Source of the DNA: DATNPX01 sp036702975
GTDB lineage: Bacteria > Cyanobacteriota > Vampirovibrionia > Obscuribacterales > Obscuribacteraceae
Direction: 5' to 3'
Length of the DNA stretch: 64,000 nucleotides
Assembly: GCA_036702975.1 (NCBI GenBank)
Contig: DATNPX010000050.1
Span: forward strand, 62,001 to 126,000
Below are positions 9,291 to 18,743 of the stretch, piece after piece. Numbering within the stretch: position 1 is the first letter of the stretch; every line of letters starts with the position of its first letter. A program made the translations under genes and the position numbers. The notes under the pieces were generated by a model. That model searched no databases and was not told the DNA's origin. It saw only the letters and a program-made list of their open reading frames with translations.

Positions 9291-9436
9291 AAGAACCTGT
9301 TTTGATTTTCGGCGGCGTCTTCTTTGCTTGGCTGGACAAAACGACAGTCCAGTTTAACAATCCTGGCTGGTTGACGCAAAGCATTCGGATTTGTGTCCGC
9401 CTCATCAATAAAAAATTTGCAAAGCCGTTGGCTAAT

Positions 9437-9805
9437 TTAGCAAACGGGGCCTCTAGGCGCGGGCGAGTCGCAAGCTTTCAATATGCTGCCGATGTGTGCG
9501 ACTTTGAATACTTTATATATAGTGGGTTGAACTTTTACTATGTGTACTTCTAGTCTCAACGACTGAGCTCGCAGAAGAAGCTCCTCCAACCATTCCAACC
9601 CTTCGACAGTAACGAAGGTACACTCGCTGAAATCGAGAATTAGGTTAGCTCCACCTGCTAGCGCCTTATCCACGTGGTCGAGCGCTCTGTCCAATGAACC
9701 AATTACTGGCAAAATCGTGCCTTCTACGACACGAGCGGCACCATTTGGTTTGGCACCATTTGTGGATGCGGGCGTGTTCTTAGAACTTTTCGAATCAGCG
9801 CTCAT
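9437..9805 (-). CDS. STAS-domain protein lacking the phospho-Ser
   Basis: This small protein has a low-complexity N-terminus (residues 1-22) followed by a STAS domain: VDKALAGGANLILDFSECTFVTVEGLEWLEELLLR and then KVQPTIYKVFKVAHIGSIL. In SpoIIAA-like proteins the loop after strand 3 reads roughly DSSG, with a phosphorylated Ser. Here it reads TVEG (66-69), so the usual switch residue is missing. MlaB, a STAS protein, binds the ATPase in Mla transporters. The position just upstream of an ATPase, permease and MlaC-like set suggests an MlaB-like part here. An anti-sigma antagonist role is the alternative. Confidence 0.75.
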   Translation of the reverse strand: MSADSKSSKNTPASTNGAKPNGAARVVEGTILPVIGSLDRALDHVDKALAGGANLILDFSECTFVTVEGLEWLEELLLRAQSLRLEVHIVKVQPTIYKVFKVAHIGSILKACDSPAPRGPVC

Positions 9806-9833
9806 TTTCTATAACTCCAAGTTTGTTCAGGTA

Positions 9834-12491
9834 TTATGGGCGTTCTCGCACTGGATAAGCGCTGACCATGAGCAGTTGCACTTCGCTCAGTAACGGCAAA
9901 GAAGGATTTGTCCTAAGACTCATGTCTGTAAACGAACTCTTGACCAACGACGGCAGCGCAGCTTCGAAGGCTTCTTCAGAAATACCCAACTCAAATATTG
10001 AAGTTGGTTGATCACAAGCTTTAGCAAGGTCGAAAACCGCACGGCGAAGAGCAAGATTTAGGCGCCTGCATCGAGCGTCTTCTTTCTCTTGTTCAGAGGC
10101 ATCAGGAGCAATCTCACCAGGCTCAGGACCCGGATCTGAAAGCCCGAGGAATTGCGCCGCCCGCGCATATTTTCTGTCGGCCACCCAAATCGAGTATGTC
10201 GAAGTCGGCATAAATTTGCGAGGAACGCAAGAGTTGTATTCCAGTGTCGACAGAAGAAACACTCCATTCGCGCGCCCGTGCGGCACGTCAAACACAGCCC
10301 CAAGACTGTGAGCCAAAGCGTGATTTATACCAACCGAAGCATTGCCAATCGCCATACCGGCGAGGGTCGATGCGTTATGCAGCTTATGCCGCCAGACCAG
10401 ATTGTTAGGATTTCGAAGCGCCTGTGGCAAGGCCTCAAAGATCAATCGCATCGCTTCCAGTGCCAACCCATCTGTATAGTCAGACGCGAACGTCGAGACC
10501 AGCGACTCAAGAGCATGCGTCAGCGCATCAAAGGCAGTGTCTACCGTAATATTCTTAGGCAAGGTCTTCGTTAGATTAGCATCGATAATCGCCCAGTTCG
10601 GCAACATGCATTCATCAACCAACGAAATCTTGCGATTATTTTCCTTATCTTTAAGCACCGCAAATGGTGTCACCTCCGAACCAGTTCCAGAGGTAGTCGG
10701 AATTGCTACCAGTTGCGTGTGCATCTTCTGCGGGAATTCAACGATACGGTGACGGAAATCAAGGAAATTGACTGCCACTTCGCTCAATTTGATCTCTGGA
10801 TAGTCGTAAAAGAGTCTGATGATCTTTGCCGCATCCAAGACACTTCCACCACCAAGCGCTATGACAGTATCAGGCTGTGCACGCCGCAAAGTGACCAGAG
10901 CATTTTCCACAGTCTGAAAATCTGGCTCTTCGCCAATCTCATTGAACACAGAGACAGCGCAATCTTGGGGCAATCGTTCAGTCACCATTGAAAGATGACC
11001 ACGTTTTTGTGCCGACGGCGTGGTGATGATAGCAACAGATTTAGTCTTCAGGCTGCGCAGGTGGTCCAGACTGCCAGGATTGATGTAAATGTTTTTCGTC
11101 GTCTGAAAAGAGAGGGTATAGTTTGTGCGCTTAGGAATACGCTTGTAGTTCAAGAGATTCTTGATGCCAACGTTATCGCTCGTGATGTTGCCACCACCTG
11201 TGCCGCACCCGAAGCTGAGAGTCGTATTCAAGTTGTTGTAAATCCCGCCGAGTCCACCGATGCAGCAAGGTGAATTGACAATGATCCGTCCAGCATTGAT
11301 AGCAGTCGCAAACCGCTCAACCACCTGTTCGTCTTCAGAGAAGATTCCGGCCGTATGACCGGTACCACCTGCATAGTTCACATCCAAAGCTCGATTGATA
11401 CCTTCTTCAACTGAATCTACGATCACATAGCCTAGGACCGGCATCAGTTTTTCGCAGGCCAATTTGTGATTGCGCAACTCGCCTTCCATTGGACACAAAA
11501 TAATCTTTGTGTCAGGCGGTACATCCATCCCGGCAGTTTCGGCTATAAAGTTGGCTGATTGACCAACTGCTCGATAGTTCATACCGCCAGTACGTGGGTC
11601 GATGGCGACCTCAATTATCTTCGACACCTCATCTGGTTTGCAGACATAGCATCCTAACCTTCTGAATTCAGCGAGAAGATCGGCTGCGATCTCTCGATCC
11701 ATTACGAGTGTCTGTTCAGAAGGACATTCAGTGCCATTGTCGAAAGTCTTGGAGATAATGACGTCCATTGCAGCCGACGAAGGATTTGCAGTTTTATGGA
11801 CGTAAACCGGCGTGTTGCCTGATCCCACACCTAAACACGGTTTGCCTGAACTAGAAGCGGCTTTGACCATCTGTGTGCCGCCGGTAGCGAATATCAGGTC
11901 AACTTCCGGATGAACCATCATCAACTCAGTCTCCCGTCTCAAGCGCGACGATTTCTCCGTCCAGCCGATGAATCCTTTTGGAGCACCGGCAGCAATTGCA
12001 GCTTCGTAGACAATTTTTGCCGCCTCGTTGCTGGAATTGGCAGCCATTAGATGGGGGCTAAAAATAATGCTGTTGCGCGTTTTAGCGGCAGCGATGCTTT
12101 TGAAGATAACGGTCGAGGTCGGGTTGGTAACCGGCGACAGAGCCAGTATTACGCCAACAGGCTCGGCGATTTCGACCATGTTATCTTCGGCGTATTCTTT
12201 CACAACCCCGACTGTTTTCGCATTCTTGATCTGGTGATAGTGAAATTCGGAGGCGACGTAGTTTTTTAGGGTCTTATCTTCGATGACGCCCATGTGAGTC
12301 TCATTGTGAGCCGCAATAGCCAGGTCGGAAGCCGATTCAATAGCGGCCAACGTCATCGCTTTGACAATGTTGTCCACTTGCTCCTGCGTGTATTGAGTAA
12401 ATACAGCAGCCGCCAGACGGGCCTGTCGAACCAAATGTTCGACGCGGTCGGAGAGAGCTTGGTCTTGCTCTTTGTTAATGGTGGATGTCAT
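9834..12491 (-). CDS. adhE: Bifunctional acetaldehyde-CoA/alcohol dehydrogenase
   Basis: AdhE turns acetyl-CoA into acetaldehyde and then ethanol, using two NADH, to rebalance redox during fermentation. The 885-residue length fits the fused enzyme. The N-terminal aldehyde dehydrogenase half has its catalytic Cys256 in DNGTECPSEQ. The C-terminal half is an iron-type alcohol dehydrogenase with the metal-binding region NASVGINHALAHSLGAVFD followed by VPHG. The nucleotide site LGGGSVLDAAK is present. The start has AAAGGA nine bases upstream. It is the first gene of its strand here and is divergent from the TPR protein gene. The presence of adhE implies growth or survival without oxygen. Confidence 0.95.
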   Translation of the reverse strand: MTSTINKEQDQALSDRVEHLVRQARLAAAVFTQYTQEQVDNIVKAMTLAAIESASDLAIAAHNETHMGVIEDKTLKNYVASEFHYHQIKNAKTVGVVKEYAEDNMVEIAEPVGVILALSPVTNPTSTVIFKSIAAAKTRNSIIFSPHLMAANSSNEAAKIVYEAAIAAGAPKGFIGWTEKSSRLRRETELMMVHPEVDLIFATGGTQMVKAASSSGKPCLGVGSGNTPVYVHKTANPSSAAMDVIISKTFDNGTECPSEQTLVMDREIAADLLAEFRRLGCYVCKPDEVSKIIEVAIDPRTGGMNYRAVGQSANFIAETAGMDVPPDTKIILCPMEGELRNHKLACEKLMPVLGYVIVDSVEEGINRALDVNYAGGTGHTAGIFSEDEQVVERFATAINAGRIIVNSPCCIGGLGGIYNNLNTTLSFGCGTGGGNITSDNVGIKNLLNYKRIPKRTNYTLSFQTTKNIYINPGSLDHLRSLKTKSVAIITTPSAQKRGHLSMVTERLPQDCAVSVFNEIGEEPDFQTVENALVTLRRAQPDTVIALGGGSVLDAAKIIRLFYDYPEIKLSEVAVNFLDFRHRIVEFPQKMHTQLVAIPTTSGTGSEVTPFAVLKDKENNRKISLVDECMLPNWAIIDANLTKTLPKNITVDTAFDALTHALESLVSTFASDYTDGLALEAMRLIFEALPQALRNPNNLVWRHKLHNASTLAGMAIGNASVGINHALAHSLGAVFDVPHGRANGVFLLSTLEYNSCVPRKFMPTSTYSIWVADRKYARAAQFLGLSDPGPEPGEIAPDASEQEKEDARCRRLNLALRRAVFDLAKACDQPTSIFELGISEEAFEAALPSLVKSSFTDMSLRTNPSLPLLSEVQLLMVSAYPVRERP

Positions 12492-12850
12492 TTAAGTCGG
12501 TCCTTTGGCTGTTTGGTTGGTTAGGTGTACTGATGAGAGATTTGATTTCCCTCTTTACAGGTTACCAAGAGAATTGAGCACTCAGGGTTAGGTGGCATCC
12601 AGAGTGGCTTCAAACTACTGCTCAAGTTTATGGAGAATCCACCAAGAAAGAAACATATATTGAAGCGAGTTTACGCCCAAGCATTTGTATTATTGAAAGT
12701 TAATGAAAATTAGTTGATCTAACAAGCAATTCATCAAATCAGCTCTCAAGCCCCAGTGCTACTACGTAATTCCCCTCTTGGAAAGTATAAGGGTTGAGCT
12801 TATGATACTTCCGGCAGTGGGCGAAAAATCGTCTGGCCGAGTCCCGCACA
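12492..12850. promoter_or_regulatory. Divergent adhE / TPR-gene control region
   Basis: This 359-base gap separates two divergent genes. Toward the TPR gene, a sigma-70-like promoter is visible: TTGGAA (12778-12783), a 17-base spacer, and TATGAT (12801-12806), giving a leader of about 40 bases. For adhE I saw no comparably good pair. The middle is AT-rich around 12650-12740 and holds no gene I can support. Confidence 0.5.
12778..12806 (+). promoter_or_regulatory. Sigma-70-like promoter of TPR gene
   Basis: The -35 is TTGGAA and the -10 is TATGAT, with 17-base spacing. The start of transcription would be near 12813, ahead of the GTG at 12851. Confidence 0.5.
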
Positions 12851-15800
12851 GTGGGGCATAGCAAGGTAGTGGCTAGGGCGTTGAAGCAAGCATCAGCACA
12901 CAACAAGTCCAGTTTGTTGCCGCTTTCGCACAGCGGCAATTTCACCGCTTACAGTCTGAATCTCCTGCTCATATCATGTATTAACGCAACAGCATTGAGC
13001 GCCGCAGGCGTAGAATCTGCCAGGGCTGCAGATTTTAGTCACGCACAACACGTTTTTGTTCCACCAACTAGCATTCCGCGCCATTTCGATTCGGAGTCGC
13101 TTAACTACGGTAACGCCACAGGTGACAGTCCTGACATTTATCCGACTCACGATATGCCCACCAACGGCGCCAGCACCAAGACTTTCACACAAAATGGTCG
13201 TAGTGTCAGCAAGACCATCTACAGTGGCTCCAAGCAGAGCCAGGCGCGCGGCAACACCACAAACTCTGCAAACGTTGATGCACCACCGGCGATGAACGCC
13301 TTCGTTTCACAAGCGCGTAGCAAAGCTCAAGCGCTAGTTAAAGCCGGCCAGCTGTCAGCAGCTGAAGAAATGCTGCAGACAGATTTAAAAGCTGTTCCGA
13401 AGAGCCCGGGTCTGCAAACAGAGCTGGCCAATGTTAGAGTCGCTCGCGCAAAATACGCCTTGAAGACAGGCGACATACCGTTAGCTACACAGCATGCAGA
13501 GGCTGCGCTCCTCGTACAGCCGAATAGCAGTGCGGCCAAATCAGTACTGGCTGAAATCAACAACAAAGACTCCGCCACTACTAGTGGTATTGCAGACCAT
13601 CTAGCAAAAGCGAAAGTATTTATTGGTCAAGCCAACTATGCGGCTGCGAATTGCGAGATTCAAGCCGCCATTAAAATCAGAGAGACGGGAGATGCGCACG
13701 TAGCACTCGGAGATCTGGCATCCAAGCAGGGCAACCTCGAAACAGCACGATCTGAGTATGCCAAGGCCTTGCAAATGGACCCTGAATCAGGTCCCGCTTT
13801 GCGACAAAACGGAATCTTCAAGTTGCACAATAACGACGTCGTCGGTGCCAACAAAGACTTGAGCAGAGCTTTAATAATCAACGCTAAAGATAAAGAAGCG
13901 GCGACTGCCCTACAAAAGATTTGGCACGATGAAGTAGCTAAAAATCCGACTAGTGCAAACGCACATTTAGGTCTTGCAAGAGCTTATCAACTAAGCGAAG
14001 AGCTAACACTAGCGCAAACAGAATATCGTGAAGTTGTTCGCCTCGATCCGCATCATCCTTCCCTGCCTTCCGCCAGACAGAGCTTCAAACTCGCACTGGC
14101 CAAGCAAGAATCAGTAAAGTGTCTGCAGGCGGCAAAAACGCTCGAAGACGCCGGGGCTTTCACCGAAGCACACCAGAAGGCGGTGGAGGCTGTGAACATC
14201 AGTCCATCTTGCGTTTCCGCACGGCTCTATCAAGGCGCAATTTGCGAAAAGTTGAATTTATACAGTGAAGCACACGATGCTTACATGGCAGCACTCAAGT
14301 ACGACCCGAAAAACGCCATAGCGGCTCGCCATTTGCGCGCGTTACAACAAAACGCCAATTCAGCAGAGCTTGCATCATCAACTGGACCGGGGCAGAGCAC
14401 AGTCTCTTCGTCCGGTTCGGCTAGCAATAGTACACCGAACGTTCCTGCCGGCATGTATGTATTCAAAGGTTGGCAGTTCGGCCACCCACTGGCCAACAAT
14501 AACGCCACCGACGCCTCCACTCAAATCAGCACCGCATACGGTGGCGCTCAAACCGCCAATTACAGCTATGCCTCCAATTCTCAACCGTCCATGGGCAATG
14601 CAACGCAGGCTCTGGCGTCCAACCCGGTTATGCCCAATTCGGGCGACCCAGCCGCGCCAATGCCCTTACAGGGTACGCCACCACCGCAAGCTTCGGCAGC
14701 CAGCACAGCAAGTCACGTAAACGCTTTCGCAAACTTCTTCTCATCGTTGAGAGAAGCAACTATCAACCAAAAGGCACAGACAAGACAGTTTGAAAGCGCA
14801 ATGAGCGACGCGCTTGGCGGTGGCAGTAGCAGCAGTTCTCTTGGCGGCAGCTCGCTTGGTGGACTGGGAGGAGGTTCCGGAGCAGCGGCAGCAGCCAATC
14901 TAGGCAGCACACCACTACCACCGGTTTCGACTCCCTCGCAATCATCCATCTCTAGCGTTTTGGCGCAAGCAGCCAAAGCCGTAGCCAGCGCCGGCGGCTC
15001 AAGCAGGGCTAATAGCGGCGCCGGAGCAGACGCAGGCAGCGCATCGGCAGGTGGCTCGTCCAGCAGCGGCGGTTCATCTGCGGGTAACGGCTCTAACACA
15101 GTCAGCATAAATGTGAATGGAACTAATATTCAGATTTCAAATACTGGCGGTACGTCCACTTCAAATGGAAGTGGAACCGACTCTGGACAGAGCCTCTCTG
15201 GTGCCGCATGGGATGCCGCTCCCACCTGGTTAAAAAACAAATTCCCGAACATGACGCAGCAAGACTTCTCAACTATTGCTGGTAAGTTCAAGGGTTCGCT
15301 GAAATCAAAACTGCAAGCACTGGCCTCCCAACAGAAGGCTGCGTCTACAGGACAAGGTCCGCAAGTGACCGCTGCTCAAGCGGCTCAGACGCTGGCAAGC
15401 GCTCTGCCGGCCAACGTAACCATCAACGGACAACCAGCCTCAACCACCGTAGCAAATATGGTGAACGAGAATGTCGCCGGTAATGTTTTGCCTCAAGCTC
15501 AAATAAGTAATGTCGTAGCACAAATGGCACCAGTAGCCGATAGCTTGCAAGTGGCACCAGCAGCCAGTAATTTGCAGGCTCTGCCTGTACCGAGTTTGGC
15601 AGTCGGCACAGGCTTCGATCCAACCGAACAAGAAGTTTTATCAAAAGCTGGGCAAGATGCGCCGACAATGACTCCACCAGAAGTTGTACCAGACAGCGCC
15701 AGCCCATCTACAGCGGCAGCAGCAGCAGCCACTTCACCAATAACATCATCGATATCGGCGGCGTCCTCAGTTGCACCAGCGGGAGCAGGTTCAACAGCGT

Positions 15801-16351
15801 CATCACCAAGTGACCCGGTCTTGCGTGGTCAACTTCCAACGAACGCAACTAGCACCACATTCAGTACCACCACTTCCACCGGCACAGGACTGCAGGGACA
15901 AGCACAAAGCCTGGCCTTGCTGCCTACAAACTCCACGAGTGCATCTTCTGCATTCTCAGGGCTGAGCCGCACCGATTTGAACAGCTCTGTAGCCGATCCC
16001 AACAGCAATGATAATTCCAACGCCTCAGTGGTTTTGGAACTGCAAGGTTTCACACCGACTCCTAGCGGCATTCGGCTAAAAGTCGTGGTCAAGAACTCCC
16101 GCAGTAAATCATTGCCCTTGCCTGATTCTGCCAAAGCAGTCATCCATATGCCGGGACAGCCCGACAAAGAAGCAAAAATCAGCTTCACAGCCAAGGAAGT
16201 CTCACCCGGCGGTATCGTACAAGGCACAGTCAAAGTGCCAGGACATGATTTAAATCCTGCCGCAGACCTGGTTTTGCCAAATTTCCTGCCGACAACATTC
16301 GCCGACCGCGATGTTCATTTGACCGTGCCTATCTCTGCTCTCGTGAAATAA
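12851..16351 (+). CDS. Giant secreted TPR protein with low-complexity tail
   Basis: The 1166-residue product has a long N-terminus with a signal-like segment (YSLNLLLISCINATALSAAGVESARAADF, cleaved near ARAAD). TPR-like helical repeats follow at about residues 140-500 (for example GDAHVALGDLASKQGNLETARSEYAKALQ in two halves). Next comes a Ser/Gly/Ala/Pro-rich stretch of about 500 residues that is probably disordered. A beta-rich C-terminal domain of about 110 residues (SVVLELQGFTPTPSGI to VPISALVK) looks like a DUF4352-type or Ig-like fold. No ATG lies before residue 140. The start is GTG at 12851, or a later GTG (12869) or TTG (12881), with only weak ribosome sites. It probably acts as a scaffold outside the inner membrane. 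Confidence 0.8.
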   Translation: MGHSKVVARALKQASAHNKSSLLPLSHSGNFTAYSLNLLLISCINATALSAAGVESARAADFSHAQHVFVPPTSIPRHFDSESLNYGNATGDSPDIYPTHDMPTNGASTKTFTQNGRSVSKTIYSGSKQSQARGNTTNSANVDAPPAMNAFVSQARSKAQALVKAGQLSAAEEMLQTDLKAVPKSPGLQTELANVRVARAKYALKTGDIPLATQHAEAALLVQPNSSAAKSVLAEINNKDSATTSGIADHLAKAKVFIGQANYAAANCEIQAAIKIRETGDAHVALGDLASKQGNLETARSEYAKALQMDPESGPALRQNGIFKLHNNDVVGANKDLSRALIINAKDKEAATALQKIWHDEVAKNPTSANAHLGLARAYQLSEELTLAQTEYREVVRLDPHHPSLPSARQSFKLALAKQESVKCLQAAKTLEDAGAFTEAHQKAVEAVNISPSCVSARLYQGAICEKLNLYSEAHDAYMAALKYDPKNAIAARHLRALQQNANSAELASSTGPGQSTVSSSGSASNSTPNVPAGMYVFKGWQFGHPLANNNATDASTQISTAYGGAQTANYSYASNSQPSMGNATQALASNPVMPNSGDPAAPMPLQGTPPPQASAASTASHVNAFANFFSSLREATINQKAQTRQFESAMSDALGGGSSSSSLGGSSLGGLGGGSGAAAAANLGSTPLPPVSTPSQSSISSVLAQAAKAVASAGGSSRANSGAGADAGSASAGGSSSSGGSSAGNGSNTVSINVNGTNIQISNTGGTSTSNGSGTDSGQSLSGAAWDAAPTWLKNKFPNMTQQDFSTIAGKFKGSLKSKLQALASQQKAASTGQGPQVTAAQAAQTLASALPANVTINGQPASTTVANMVNENVAGNVLPQAQISNVVAQMAPVADSLQVAPAASNLQALPVPSLAVGTGFDPTEQEVLSKAGQDAPTMTPPEVVPDSASPSTAAAAAATSPITSSISAASSVAPAGAGSTASSPSDPVLRGQLPTNATSTTFSTTTSTGTGLQGQAQSLALLPTNSTSASSAFSGLSRTDLNSSVADPNSNDNSNASVVLELQGFTPTPSGIRLKVVVKNSRSKSLPLPDSAKAVIHMPGQPDKEAKISFTAKEVSPGGIVQGTVKVPGHDLNPAADLVLPNFLPTTFADRDVHLTVPISALVK

Positions 16352-16490
16352 GTAGTCGAAACATGAACTAAAAGCGGTGGCATATCGGGTTAAACTTGCC
16401 TTTGTCTTCATTACAGCTCTTAGAACCCTGATGTTCAACAAGCTGGTAATTCTAGTTTTTAGTCTAGAACAAAGCCGAACCTAATCTCAA

Positions 16491-17759
16491 ATGGCGAAAT
16501 CTGATTTATCCAGACTTATAGAAAAACTCTACAAAGGTTTATATATATTAGTGGTTGCAGGTTTTTCTTGCCTCATGCTCGGTGTCACTACTTGGATGGT
16601 GTGCACGAACGATTTTTACGCAAAGACTCACGCATACCCATTGGTTTTCCAGGATTTCATTCGATTCTATTCAATAGGTCAGATTCTTCTCTCTAGTGAA
16701 AGAGATCATGTTTATGATCCAACTGTGCAGTTGCGCTTTTTTAACGCGCTGATTGCTCCGGCTCATACAAGTGATGTAATGTTCGTTCAACATCCACCCT
16801 ACCTCTTCGCCTTTTTTGCTCCTTTCGCTTTGCTGCCTACGAACTACTCCTATTTCTTGTGGTTCGCAATATCGATATTCATCGGAACGATAGGAGTCCT
16901 GCTACTATTAGCATCGCGCGAGCACAAGCTTAGTTCGCTGCAAATTGCCATGTTTCTCCTAGGGACATCAGCAACTCTGCCGGCCTGGCGCGCTCATTTC
17001 ATTGGACAATTGAGCTGGCATCTTCTCGGTATTCTTTCACTTTACGTCTGGGCGATACAGTCCAAGCGGGGTATTGTAGCCGGCATATTTTTAGCGCTCA
17101 GTACGATAAAGGTGCAATATCTTCCATTGATGGCATTAATTGCAGTACCAGCACAACCGCGAAAAGTTTTTTTGTCGTTTATTTGTACCATGTTGGGTTT
17201 GCTTTTAGGCGCCGGCATAATTCTGGGTTGGTCGAACATTTTCAACTATCCGCACATCTTGCTGGGGACCGAGTCATCACAAGACGTCGGTCTATTCCCA
17301 GAACAGATGGTCTGTTTACGTGGAATCTTGAGCAATTTCCTCCCTCGAGCGTTGTCGCTCAACTGCAGCCTAGTTATTTACATGGCGGCAACTTGTATGC
17401 TGGCCTACTGTTGGCTCAGAGACAAACGAAATCTCGTCCCAGGATCGCGGCAATACTGCTGGCTTGTGTCAATAACAGTTATTGTTGCTCTGCTCTTGGC
17501 GCCTCACGTTCATCATTACGACTGCCTGCTTTTAGCAATTCCCGGAGCACTCACAATTGTGACCGTCGATCCATTCCAAGCGACGAAGATCTTAGACAAA
17601 CGCTTGCGATTATGGTCACTGATCTTTATCTTTTACCCGCTGCTGGGCTGGCCCATGATGTGCATTCCAAATCATCTCGGACTTTGGTTCTTCACTATTA
17701 CAAACGTCCTGTTGTTCTATCTGGCAGTAAAGATTTTCACTAAACCGAATTCCAGTTAG
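16491..17759 (+). CDS. GT87-like membrane mannosyltransferase (DUF2029)
   Basis: This 422-residue protein has about ten membrane segments and the layout of the GT87/DUF2029 polyprenol-phosphate-dependent glycosyltransferases. After the first helix comes FQDFIRFYSIGQILLSS with an Asp, then YDPTVQLRFF, QHPPYLFAFFAPFALLP, and later AGIFLALSTIKVQYLP, all typical positions of that family. Such enzymes add mannose or arabinose from a lipid carrier to surface glycans. The donor and acceptor are unknown. The upstream ribosome site is weak. It runs in the same direction as the TPR gene, 139 bases on, and converges with the protease gene four bases downstream. Confidence 0.75.
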   Translation: MAKSDLSRLIEKLYKGLYILVVAGFSCLMLGVTTWMVCTNDFYAKTHAYPLVFQDFIRFYSIGQILLSSERDHVYDPTVQLRFFNALIAPAHTSDVMFVQHPPYLFAFFAPFALLPTNYSYFLWFAISIFIGTIGVLLLLASREHKLSSLQIAMFLLGTSATLPAWRAHFIGQLSWHLLGILSLYVWAIQSKRGIVAGIFLALSTIKVQYLPLMALIAVPAQPRKVFLSFICTMLGLLLGAGIILGWSNIFNYPHILLGTESSQDVGLFPEQMVCLRGILSNFLPRALSLNCSLVIYMAATCMLAYCWLRDKRNLVPGSRQYCWLVSITVIVALLLAPHVHHYDCLLLAIPGALTIVTVDPFQATKILDKRLRLWSLIFIFYPLLGWPMMCIPNHLGLWFFTITNVLLFYLAVKIFTKPNSS

Positions 17760-17763
17760 ATGG

Positions 17764-18642
17764 CTACAGAACCCATTGTGGTGGCTGGTGATAGAGATAA
17801 CGGATGGTCGCTTTGTCTGCGGGCGACAAGTGGTCGACAATGCGGTCAGCGTACATAATGTCTTCTCGATAGGGACTGTGAGCCTTGATGCCGAGCGCAT
17901 GTCCAAACTCGTGCGCAGCCGCACCCATCATTTTTGAGTCGGTGTTGTTCACCATTGTAGATAGTTCAATGACAACAGGCTTCTGAGCGATTTTCACCTG
18001 TTGCGCCTGTGCATATGGGTAGACTTGTGCAGACGTGTTGCCACCGACCATGACACCACCTGGTGAGGTACTATCACGAAATGCATCGACGAAAAAAACT
18101 ACGATGTTCGCATTGCGAGGGTCGTCAGTAAAAGCGAAAGTGAACAACTTTTCGTTTTCAAACTCACGCCATTGCTCGATACCAGCCGCGACCTGGTCGT
18201 TAACCTCCGGTGTCCAGCCCTTGGCTTGCTTCAGACTAAGAATCGGATTCGTCTGGTCACGAAGCATGTCGTTTACCTGGTCGACACGAATCGTTTGCAA
18301 CTGTTCAAAAGGGCATTCCGGCAACTGAACACCCGGACTCAACCAGATGAGCAAGGGCATTTTCTTCTGCTCCCAGCGAACACGCTGCATTTTCAAGGTC
18401 GGTTCGCCTGGATCGTACCGCTCCACTGGACCGCCCACACGTCTATCCTGCCCTTCGGTAAGATGTACACCAAAGGAGGTAGGTAACTGACTGGAGGAGC
18501 TGTATCCGCCTGCCGGTTGCGAAAGGGACGACTGAAAGCCTGCCCTGGGTAAATTTTTGTAGGGTGGACTCGCTTGCACGGCTGACGTTGCTGACAAGCC
18601 CAGGCTCAAAAGTATTGCGCTGGTCCGTCGCGACGTTTTCAT
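17764..18642 (-). CDS. Secreted matrixin-like zinc metalloprotease
   Basis: This 292-residue protein has a signal peptide (KTSRRTSAILLSLGLSATSAVQA) and a C-terminal zinc protease domain. The metzincin motif HEFGHALGIKAH begins at residue 244 and gives three His and one Glu. A Met-turn follows in DIMYADRI (Met262). A Ser follows the third His, as in matrixins (M10). The N-terminal 90 residues are Pro/Gly-rich. The substrate is unknown; a role in processing surface proteins is inference. The start has AGGGAGA nine bases upstream. It is divergent from nagB. Confidence 0.85.
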   Translation of the reverse strand: MKTSRRTSAILLSLGLSATSAVQASPPYKNLPRAGFQSSLSQPAGGYSSSSQLPTSFGVHLTEGQDRRVGGPVERYDPGEPTLKMQRVRWEQKKMPLLIWLSPGVQLPECPFEQLQTIRVDQVNDMLRDQTNPILSLKQAKGWTPEVNDQVAAGIEQWREFENEKLFTFAFTDDPRNANIVVFFVDAFRDSTSPGGVMVGGNTSAQVYPYAQAQQVKIAQKPVVIELSTMVNNTDSKMMGAAAHEFGHALGIKAHSPYREDIMYADRIVDHLSPADKATIRYLYHQPPQWVL

Positions 18643-18743
18643 CGGTATCTATCTCCCTCGACCTAAGGCTTTAACACAAGACATTTTACCCGCTTCATGT
18701 TCGGCTAAATTCGGGATACTATAAACGGACTCCGGGTGAGTCT

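Noticed and set aside
14713..15108. Minus-strand frame rich in Pro, Leu and Ala inside the TPR gene
   Set aside because: It is the reverse of a Ser/Gly/Ala-rich coding region and matches no protein pattern.
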